From contig WRLR01000004.1 of NCBI GenBank assembly GCA_009777515.1, positions 1 through 64,000 of the forward strand: a stretch of 64,000 nt of DNA, in the 5' to 3' direction. The stretch's first letter is position 1. Every line of letters starts with the position of its first letter. Positions 36,475 to 43,817 of this stretch are shown here, in pieces. The notes under the pieces are model-generated. The model made no database searches and was not told the DNA's origin. It was given only the letters and a program-made list of their open reading frames with translations. The translations under genes were made by a program, and so were the position numbers. The stretch comes from Oscillospiraceae bacterium (GTDB lineage: Bacteria > Bacillota > Clostridia > WRLR01).

Positions 36475-37464
36475 ATGGGAAAGCCGATAAATATAATGAG
36501 CATCGCGTTCGCGCCAACCGATGCGGACGCCATGCTGTCTGTTTTGAACAAACACATCCGGGACGGCTTGGATTTGGTGATACTGCCAGAGACCTGCACC
36601 GGCAACCACGCGGACGCGCTCCCGCCGGACTCGGGCGTGATTTCGGCTGTATGCCAGATCGCCGCGCGACGCCAGGCCAACATCATCTTTCCGCTGTACA
36701 TGGCCCACGAAAACGCGAAAAGGGTGAATACGGCGCTGGTCATAAACAGGGAAGGCACAGTGGTGGCCTCGTACCGAAAAATGTATCCATATTGGTCCGA
36801 GTTCGACATCGACCCGCCATGCTCCGTCACAGACGCCGGGGACTGCGTCGCACAGCTTGACATCGGGAAGATCGGGCTGGCCATATGTTTTGACGCGAAC
36901 TTCCCCGCTGTCTGGCAGAACCTGTATGACCTTGGCGCGGAGATGGTGGTGTGGAGCAGCGCTTACTCCGCAGGGATGCAGTTGGCTGCCTACAGCCTGA
37001 TCCACCATTACCCCATCGTCACCTGTACGCAGGTGCCGGACGCTGCCGTATACGACATCGACGGTAGGGAGATCGTATACCGGTCCGGCGGGGGCGGTAA
37101 CGGCGACAGTGGTTGCAACGGCGGGGGCGACAGTGGTGGCGACTGTAGCGGCAACGGTGGCGGCAACGGTAGCGGCAACGGTGTCGGCGAAGATGGCGCA
37201 TGCGTCATGGAGCATACACTGGATTTAGACAGGCGCATATTCCATTACAACTTCAACCAGGACAAAGCGGAAAAGCTCATCGGCGAATGTGGCGCAGACA
37301 TCGAAATGGAGAAAGACTACTGGCGCGAGCAGTGGTTCATTCTCCGCTCCAAAAGCGGCAGGGCGAGCGTAAAAGAGCTGGCCACGCGGTACGGCTTGAC
37401 GGAGCTGAACGCCTACCAGGAAGACAGCCGCACAAAAATCGACGCCATGAGGGCGCCGATTTAA
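36475..37464 (+). CDS. Carbon-nitrogen hydrolase (nitrilase superfamily) with Gly/Asn/Ser insertion
   Basis: LVILPETCTGN (Glu), ASYRKMYPYWSEFDI (Lys), IGLAICFDANFPAVWQNLYDLGAEMVVW (Cys). Confidence 0.88.
   Translation: MGKPINIMSIAFAPTDADAMLSVLNKHIRDGLDLVILPETCTGNHADALPPDSGVISAVCQIAARRQANIIFPLYMAHENAKRVNTALVINREGTVVASYRKMYPYWSEFDIDPPCSVTDAGDCVAQLDIGKIGLAICFDANFPAVWQNLYDLGAEMVVWSSAYSAGMQLAAYSLIHHYPIVTCTQVPDAAVYDIDGREIVYRSGGGGNGDSGCNGGGDSGGDCSGNGGGNGSGNGVGEDGACVMEHTLDLDRRIFHYNFNQDKAEKLIGECGADIEMEKDYWREQWFILRSKSGRASVKELATRYGLTELNAYQEDSRTKIDAMRAPI
37086..37197 (+). repeat. GGCGGNAAC/AGC microrepeat encoding GGGGNGDSGCNGGGDSGGDCSGNGGGNGSGNG
   Basis: Direct reading. Confidence 0.9.
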
Positions 37465-37498
37465 GCTATAAATAACCGCTTTGCACTGGCGGCGCCTA

Positions 37499-38026
37499 TT
37501 ACTTCCCGTAGCCGTTGAACCATGCGCGGCTCTCGAACGGCTTTTTTGACGCGCGGGGGCCGTCTTTTGCGGGAACGCCTATGGGCAGGTACGCGACTAC
37601 CTCATAGCCGTCCGGGACGCCCAGCGCCGCCGCCATGTCCGCCTGCGTCTTCGCATCGCCCGTCACCTGGCCCTCTATCCAGCAACTGGCATAACCGAGC
37701 TCCGTGACAGCCAGCAGGATGTTTTCGATCGCGGCGGCGTAGTCCTGCACATTGAAGTAAACGTCGGCGTAGCCGGGGATGCGCTGCGTCAGAACGCACA
37801 CAGCGGCCGGCGCCGATGCGAAGTGCGGGCTGTCCAGGCTGGCCGACACGGCGCCGATCAGCCTAGCGTCGTCCAGCCCGATCAGGCTCGTCGTTTGCGT
37901 GTTGCACCCAGAAGGCGCGGCCAGGCCCGCTTCCATTATCTTTTTTAACGTCTCGCGCGGCACGGGCTCCGGTTTGTACATGCCCCGGTAGCTGTAGCGT
38001 CCAAAAATCGCCTGCATTGTATCCAT
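37499..38026 (-). CDS. Nitroreductase-family protein
   Basis: IFGRYSYRGMYKPEPVPRETLKKIMEAGLAAPSGCNTQTT; GYASCWIEG; GYEVVAYLPIGVP. Confidence 0.9.
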   Translation of the reverse strand: MDTMQAIFGRYSYRGMYKPEPVPRETLKKIMEAGLAAPSGCNTQTTSLIGLDDARLIGAVSASLDSPHFASAPAAVCVLTQRIPGYADVYFNVQDYAAAIENILLAVTELGYASCWIEGQVTGDAKTQADMAAALGVPDGYEVVAYLPIGVPAKDGPRASKKPFESRAWFNGYGK

Positions 38027-38092
38027 GTCAATCCTCCCTATTTTTAATGTAAATAGTATATCAAAATTGTAAAAAAAATATTTATCTATATA

Positions 38093-38120
38093 TTGACAAG
38101 AAAAAAATTAGTGATACAAT
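38093..38120 (+). promoter_or_regulatory. Sigma70-type promoter TTGACA-16-TACAAT
   Basis: TTGACA 38093-38098, TACAAT 38115-38120; no convincing downstream CDS. Confidence 0.65.
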
Positions 38121-38126
38121 ATGATG

Positions 38127-38364
38127 TGTCATACAACATGTATTGATTAGTTCGGATGCGTTACACGATATAGAGTATATAGAGCACTAAAGATGAAGTT
38201 TGCAAATGTACTAATGCTTAGATTTCATCTTAAATTACAAAAGCAACGCCTCGCAAAATACCAAAGAGCAAAAAGACAAATGAAAACCGGTTGGCGGCAA
38301 CCGGAAAAATGCAAAAGAAAAAATCAGTTTCAATTTACAGGGGGGCGGCCAACATCGGCCGCCC
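38127..38364 (+). ncRNA. Candidate structured small RNA
   Basis: Downstream of the promoter: paired arms AAGATGAA/TTCATCTT (38190-38197/38224-38231), hairpin CCGGTTG-gcgg-CAACCGG (38287-38304), terminal GC stem GGGCGGCC-aacatc-GGCCGCCC (38343-38364). Confidence 0.35.
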
Positions 38365-38394
38365 TCGATCTTTGCGTGGACCAGCCATTTTTTT

Positions 38395-39444
38395 TCAACT
38401 AATTTTAATGACTGACTTTACAATGTTGGCCTTGTCGCTAAGGCTCTGCTCAAAAGCCTCTTGTATGTCGCCGAACGAATAGACGTGCGTGACGACCTCC
38501 CTTACGTTTACCACCCCGCTTGAAATGACTTCGATGGTAAGCGGGAAGGCGTGCCTGTAGCGGAATATCGTCATGAACGTGAGCTCCTTCGCTATCGCGT
38601 CGGTGATGGGCAGCTTGATTTCTCCGTCCGCCGTTTGGCCAATCAGCATTATCACAGCGCCTTTTTTTGTCATCCGTATGGCTTGGACAGTGGTTATCTC
38701 CGTACCTGCCGCCTCGATGACAAGGTCGCAGCCCGCCCCGCCCGTCAGGCGAATGACTTCCTCGACGGTGTCATGCTCCTTTGCGTTTATGACGGCGCTC
38801 GCGCCAAGGGACGCCGCCTTGTTCAGGCGCTTTTGCTCGATGTCCGTTATGTACACGCGGGAAACCCCGGTCGTTTTCAAGGCCAGCATGGACATGAGCC
38901 CGATGCACCCGGCGCCCGTGACGACGGCGGTTTTCCCAATCCCGGCGCCCGAGCGCAGCGCGGCGTAGAGCCCAATCGCCAGCGGCTCGACCATGGCGCC
39001 CTCAATCGCCGTCATATTGTCCGGCAGCGGGAAGCACAGCCTCGCATCGTACGCGACGTATTCGCGGAACACGCCGTCGGTCGGCGGCGAGCCGAAAAAC
39101 GCCACCTGGCCGCAAAGGTTGTACAGGCCTTTACGGCAAAAGTCGCATACGCCGCAGGGCCTGCCCGGCTCAAGCGCGACCCGGTCGCCCGGCTTCACGT
39201 TCGAGACGCCCTCGCCCACCGCCTCGACGACGCCGCACGCCTCGTGCCCGAGTATGAACGGCGGCTTTACTATGCGGTACCCGAGCCTGCCCGCCTCGAA
39301 ATAATGCAGGTCCGAGCCGCAGATCCCCACGCATTCGATCCTCACGAGCGCTTGCCCTGCCTTGGGGTCGGGGATGGGCGCCTCGGCGATTTCAATTTTT
39401 TTCAAGCCCGTCATGACGGCAGTTTTCATTTTACCATGTGCCAT
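38395..39444 (-). CDS. Zinc-dependent alcohol/polyol dehydrogenase (MDR, sorbitol dehydrogenase-like)
   Basis: VGICGSDLHYFEAG, ILGHEACGVVEAVGEGV, CGVCDFCRKGLYNLC, GAGCIGLM. Confidence 0.93.
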   Translation of the reverse strand: MAHGKMKTAVMTGLKKIEIAEAPIPDPKAGQALVRIECVGICGSDLHYFEAGRLGYRIVKPPFILGHEACGVVEAVGEGVSNVKPGDRVALEPGRPCGVCDFCRKGLYNLCGQVAFFGSPPTDGVFREYVAYDARLCFPLPDNMTAIEGAMVEPLAIGLYAALRSGAGIGKTAVVTGAGCIGLMSMLALKTTGVSRVYITDIEQKRLNKAASLGASAVINAKEHDTVEEVIRLTGGAGCDLVIEAAGTEITTVQAIRMTKKGAVIMLIGQTADGEIKLPITDAIAKELTFMTIFRYRHAFPLTIEVISSGVVNVREVVTHVYSFGDIQEAFEQSLSDKANIVKSVIKIS

Positions 39445-39722
39445 ACAAAAGGCCCTCCGGCAAATTATTAATGCAAGCCAAGCGCACGGATCGTCCGCAG
39501 TCGGCCCGCTGTCGACCCTCTATCGGTCAGTGTATGATTTTATCATGATAATACATGCACGTAAATTACATTGTGTCTATATGTCAATAGTCATAGAAAA
39601 TTTATTGATAATTCGAACAGGCGCACAGGCGGCCGACGCGTTGAAAAGAGAAACGAATTGATATATTATATATAGGTGAAGAAACAATAAAGGGTTGGGC
39701 CGTACCACGGACGCCATGCAGA

Positions 39723-40622
39723 ATGTTTCCTATTGTGCGCGTGCGCTTCCGTGGCGTTTTTGCGGCAGGGGGCGAATTGACGGTATATGGGTTTGTGGGC
39801 CCGAGCGGGACGGGCAAGAGCCATCACGCGCTCGACGTGGCGCGACGGTTCGGCGTTTCATATATTTTAGATGACGGCCTTTTGATACGGGAGAACCGCG
39901 TGCTGGCGGGCTCGTCGGCCAAACGGGAGGCTTCGCGCATAGCGTCTGTCAGGAGGGCGCTGTATACCGAGCAGAGCCATGCAGAGCAGGTGGGCGAGGC
40001 GCTCGCAGGGTCGGGCGCGCAGTCTGTGATGATCCTCGGCACGTCGGCCCATATGGTCGACGAAATTGCCAAGCGCCTGAAACTACCGCCGATCGATATG
40101 TATATCGATATCGGGGACATGGTTTCGGACAGCGACATCGAAGCAGCGCGCGCCGTTCGCAGATCAGAGGGGAAGCATGTGATACCTGCGCCGACATTCG
40201 CTCTGAAAAAGGAGTTTTCCGGATATTTCCTCGCGCCGCTGCGCCATTTGGTGAGGAGGGGGAAAAAGGCGGGCGCGGGTACGGGCGTTGGCGCCGGCGC
40301 CGGCGAGCGCACGGTCGTGCGGCCGACGTTCAGCTATCTGGGCGGGTACTCCATATCCAGGTCCGCGCTGGAGCAGTTGGCAGCCTGCGTCGCAATGAAG
40401 TCGGCGGGCGTGGCCGGGGTGATGGACGTCAACGTCGACTTCGCGGAAAACAGGCTCGACATCGCGATGTCGCTGTGCATAAAATACGGCGTCGGGATTC
40501 GCGCCGTTTTGGCCGGGACCGCCAAGCTCATCAGGGCGGAGATGGACAGGCAGACGTCGCTCCATATCCGCGAAGTGAGCCTGACGGCCAAATCCCTCGA
40601 TGTGAAGCAAAATGCGTATTAA
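39723..40622 (+). CDS. P-loop ATPase domain fused to C-terminal Asp23/Gls24-like domain
   Basis: GFVGPSGTGKSHHALDVARRFG (Walker A); C-terminus YSISRSALEQLAACVAMKSAGVAGVMDVNVDF...DIAMSLCIKYGVGIRAVLAGTAKLIRAEM resembles Asp23. Confidence 0.65.
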   Translation: MFPIVRVRFRGVFAAGGELTVYGFVGPSGTGKSHHALDVARRFGVSYILDDGLLIRENRVLAGSSAKREASRIASVRRALYTEQSHAEQVGEALAGSGAQSVMILGTSAHMVDEIAKRLKLPPIDMYIDIGDMVSDSDIEAARAVRRSEGKHVIPAPTFALKKEFSGYFLAPLRHLVRRGKKAGAGTGVGAGAGERTVVRPTFSYLGGYSISRSALEQLAACVAMKSAGVAGVMDVNVDFAENRLDIAMSLCIKYGVGIRAVLAGTAKLIRAEMDRQTSLHIREVSLTAKSLDVKQNAY

Positions 40623-41163
40623 AGGTGAACCAAAGCCGCTCGCCGGCATCAGGCGGATAGCCATAGCCGGGGTCCTGGCCGCAATGACGGTCGTGGCGAC
40701 AGCCTTTACGAAGATACCGATATCGTTTGCCCAGGGCTACTTCAACCTCGGGGACACCGTGGTGCTGACGGCCGGCGTGCTGTTCGGCAGCTACACCGGG
40801 GCGTTTGCCGGCGCCGTCGGCTCCGCGCTGGCCGACATACTGACGGGCAGCTATATATTCGCGCCGATCACGCTGGTCGTCAAGGGTGTCGAAGGGTACG
40901 TCGCGGGTAGGCTCTCCGGCAGGGGGCCAGTCAACGGCGGCGGCGCGAAAAAGCCCGCGTTGGCGCTGGCGCTGGCGTCCGGAGCGTGCGTTATGGTAGT
41001 GGGCTATTTTATCGCGGAAGCGGTTGTACTGTCTTTGTTTGATCGCACCTTTGGGTTGGCCGCCGCCGTGGCGGAGCTCCCGGTCAACATAGCGCAGGGC
41101 GGACTGTCTGCGGCGCTCGCTCGGCTCGCTATCGAGGGGCTCCGGCGCTCGAAAATCATTTAG
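40612..41163 (+). CDS. ECF transporter S component-like membrane protein
   Basis: VLAAMTVVATAFTKIPIS...GYFNLGDTVVLTAGVLFGSYTGAFAGAVGSALADILTG. Confidence 0.85.
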   Translation: MRIKGEPKPLAGIRRIAIAGVLAAMTVVATAFTKIPISFAQGYFNLGDTVVLTAGVLFGSYTGAFAGAVGSALADILTGSYIFAPITLVVKGVEGYVAGRLSGRGPVNGGGAKKPALALALASGACVMVVGYFIAEAVVLSLFDRTFGLAAAVAELPVNIAQGGLSAALARLAIEGLRRSKII

Positions 41164-41194
41164 CAAAAACCGCTGTTGAAGACATAACAAATGA

Positions 41195-41365
41195 CGATGA
41201 CGAAATTGACGAAATAGACGAATTAATCGATATAGGCGAAATAGGCGAGATAGGCGAGATAGGCGAGATAGACGAAATAGGCGAGATAGACGAAATAGGC
41301 GAGATAGACGAAATAGGCGAATTAGACGAATTAGACGATATAGGTGAAATAAACGAAATAACTAT
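41195..41365 (+). repeat. 9/18-bp tandem repeat (GACGAAATA/GGCGAGATA)n
   Basis: About 19 consecutive 9-mers ending in ATA/TTA; + frame would read (D/G)E(I/L)n, - frame SISPISSISPIS. Confidence 0.92.
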
Positions 41366-41410
41366 CTTTAAATGACGATATATGCACAATGACAATATGA
41401 GAGGGTATTC

Positions 41411-42193
41411 ATGGACAAAACTGCTTTTTTCGAAAAATATGGCATCGACGAGAAGGAATTCGAAAAACTCGGCATGAACTGGGACGATTTAATGGTAATA
41501 CTGGAGGAGTACAGCAGCAGGCTGCCCATGTATGAGGACACGGCGCGGTTCCTGGCGGATTTGATGAACAAGGAAAAGTCCATCCACTCCATCAAGTACA
41601 GGGTGAAGGACAAGGAGCACCTAATAGAAAAAATAATCAGGAAATCGGCCCAGGAGCCGGCTTTCCTGGCCACATTCAAGGACTACGAAAAAAACGTCAA
41701 GGATTTGATTGGCCTTCGCGCGCTACACCTGTTTAAGGAGAACTGGGTGGAAGTACACCGGTTCCTGGCCGAAAACTGGGACTTTTACACGGCGCCCAGG
41801 GCGAACTATAAAAAGGGCGACCCCGAGTCGCTGCTCAGCAAGTACGCCGAAATGGGCTGCGAGCTCAACGAGCACAGGCACGGCTACCGCTCCATACACT
41901 ACCACCTGCTGATCAAGCTCGGCCGCCAGGACATGGTGGCGGAGGTCCAGGTCCGGACGCTGTTCGAGGAGGCGTGGAGCGAGATTGACCATTACTTCCG
42001 GTACAGCTTCAAGCGCGAGACGGAGCAGGCGGAGCCGTACCTGGGCGTGCTGAATAACATAACGTCCAACGCCGACGCGCTCGCGTCGTACATCAACAAC
42101 ATGGGCATCCCCGGCAACGGCGGGGAGGCCGAGCCGCAGGGCCGGTCCCAATTGAACGTGCGCGAAATATATAGCAAGGTGCGCAATGGATAA
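41411..42193 (+). CDS. RelA/SpoT-domain (p)ppGpp synthetase, small alarmone synthetase-like
   Basis: RVKDKEHLIEKIIRK, KDLIGLRALHLF, HRHGYRSIHYHLLI, EVQVRTLFEEAWSEIDHYFRYS. Confidence 0.9.
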   Translation: MDKTAFFEKYGIDEKEFEKLGMNWDDLMVILEEYSSRLPMYEDTARFLADLMNKEKSIHSIKYRVKDKEHLIEKIIRKSAQEPAFLATFKDYEKNVKDLIGLRALHLFKENWVEVHRFLAENWDFYTAPRANYKKGDPESLLSKYAEMGCELNEHRHGYRSIHYHLLIKLGRQDMVAEVQVRTLFEEAWSEIDHYFRYSFKRETEQAEPYLGVLNNITSNADALASYINNMGIPGNGGEAEPQGRSQLNVREIYSKVRNG

Positions 42194-43109
42194 CAGGCCG
42201 ATTGGCGTCTTTGACTCGGGGCTTGGGGGGCTGACGGTCCTCAAGGAGATCCGCCGCATCCTGCCCAACGAGAGCATCGTATATTTCGGGGACTGCGGGC
42301 GGACGCCCTATGGCGTAAAATCCCCCGAAACAGTGCGGCGCTATACGTTTCAAAACACCAGGTTCTTTTTGGAAGTCGGCGTTAAGCTGCTCGTCATAGC
42401 GTGCAACACGTCCAGCGCATGCGCGTACGGGCCCGTCGCGGGCGCGCTGGGCGGCCTCGGCGTCCCGGTGGTCGAGGTCATCAGGCCGGGGGCCGCGGCA
42501 GCAGCGAGCGCCACTCGCAACCGCAGGGTTGGCGTCATCGGCACTGCGGCGACCATAGCGAGCGGGGTGTACGTGGACGTGCTCGGTGAGACGGATCCGG
42601 ATATACAGGTGTTCGCAAAGGCCTGCCCGCTGTTCGTGCCCATCGCCGAAGAGGGCCCCGGGTGGTGGGATCACGTGTCCGCCCGCATCATCGCGGAGGA
42701 GTACTTGGGAGGGCTGCGCGAAACGGGGATAGACGTGCTTTTGCTGGGCTGCACGCATTACCCGCTGCTGGGGGGCGTCATCAGTGCGGCCCTTGGCGGG
42801 GGTATTATGCTCGTCAGCTCCGCGCAGGCGGTGGCGGCGGAGGTGTCCGCCAGGCTGGGTGCGCTGGGGCTGTGCGCCGGGAGCGAGAGCGAGGGTGGAG
42901 GCGGGGTCGGGAGCGAGAGCGAAGGTGGAGGCGCAGGCAAGGCTGGAGGCGAGGGCGGGAGCAGAGGCGAGGTATCTCCGCAAATCCGTTTTTACACGAG
43001 CGACAGCCCGGAGAAGTTCGAGCCGCTGTGCGGCGCCATACTGGGCGAGCCGGCGGGCGCGTGCGTCCAAAAGCTGGACATCGACAAATACGAAAGCAGG
43101 TTGCCGTAA
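42186..43109 (+). CDS. murI: Glutamate racemase with C-terminal low-complexity insertion
   Basis: IGVFDSGLGGLTVLKEIRRILPNESIVYFGDCGRTPYG; VIACNTSSA; LLGCTHYPLL. Confidence 0.95.
   Translation: MDNRPIGVFDSGLGGLTVLKEIRRILPNESIVYFGDCGRTPYGVKSPETVRRYTFQNTRFFLEVGVKLLVIACNTSSACAYGPVAGALGGLGVPVVEVIRPGAAAAASATRNRRVGVIGTAATIASGVYVDVLGETDPDIQVFAKACPLFVPIAEEGPGWWDHVSARIIAEEYLGGLRETGIDVLLLGCTHYPLLGGVISAALGGGIMLVSSAQAVAAEVSARLGALGLCAGSESEGGGGVGSESEGGGAGKAGGEGGSRGEVSPQIRFYTSDSPEKFEPLCGAILGEPAGACVQKLDIDKYESRLP
42878..42973 (+). repeat. Repeat encoding (G)SESEGGGGVGSESEGGGAGKAGGEGGSRG inside murI
   Basis: GGGAGCGAGAGCGAGGGTGGAGGCG nearly duplicated. Confidence 0.9.
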
Positions 43110-43543
43110 TGGATAGAAACGTGATCGTCTCCATGATCGGGCTGCAGATAAACGAGGGCATGGAGCCCGATGTAATGGAACTCGTGACAGAGGGCACATA
43201 TAAAAAGATGGGGGACTCCCATTACATATCGTACCAGGAGAGCGAGACGACGGGGATGGACGGGACTACGACGACGATAGAGGCTTCGGGCGATATACTC
43301 ACGCTCGTCCGTTTCGGCGCCGTCAATTCGCAGTTTATATTCGAGCAGGGGAAGAAGCACCAGTCGCACTATGACACGGGCTACGGCTCGTTCACGGTCA
43401 ACATCACGGCGAGCAACGTGGAGATCGACATCGGCGAGCACGGCGGCGCCATCCGCCTGGGGTACGAAATGGCTATCGACGACGGGCGCCGCGTGTTCAG
43501 CGACGTCATCATGGAGATTCGCGAATCGGCGCGCGACGCATGA
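43109..43543 (+). CDS. DUF1934-family beta-barrel protein
   Basis: ATG overlaps the murI stop; DSHYISYQESETTGMDGTTTTIEASGDILTLVRFG...SQFIFEQGKKHQSHYDTGYGSF. Confidence 0.82.
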   Translation: MDRNVIVSMIGLQINEGMEPDVMELVTEGTYKKMGDSHYISYQESETTGMDGTTTTIEASGDILTLVRFGAVNSQFIFEQGKKHQSHYDTGYGSFTVNITASNVEIDIGEHGGAIRLGYEMAIDDGRRVFSDVIMEIRESARDA

Positions 43544-43563
43544 GCCGTAACGCCGATTACTAT

Positions 43564-43603
43564 AAAACGCTTTAATATAGTTTAAAACGCTTTAATATAG
43601 TTT
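43564..43603 (+). repeat. Perfect 20-bp tandem duplication AAAACGCTTTAATATAGTTT x2
   Basis: 43564-43583 and 43584-43603 identical. Confidence 0.95.
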
Positions 43604-43817
43604 AACGCTATCGCTATAATGTAGTTTAGTAATTGGCATCTAAACATGGCGTCATAAATTAAAAATAGACAGAGGGCCGGGGTCGCGCGTACAGCAGCGG
43701 CTTTTTTTGTGCGTTAAAATAATATAATTGAGCCTTTTAACCGATAATTATTCTATATCTATACTTTCAGGCGGGGCGGTTTCGCCCCTTCGAGTTTAAA
43801 TCGTTATGTGACGAGGG

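Noticed and set aside
38193-38402. 69-aa Lys/Arg-rich ORF as a protein gene
   Set aside because: No RBS, odd composition, and it runs through the GC-rich terminal hairpin; a structured RNA is the better explanation.
41156-41395. ORF on minus strand encoding SISPISSISPIS repeats
   Set aside because: Pure translation of the 9-bp repeat array, no RBS or homologous flanks.
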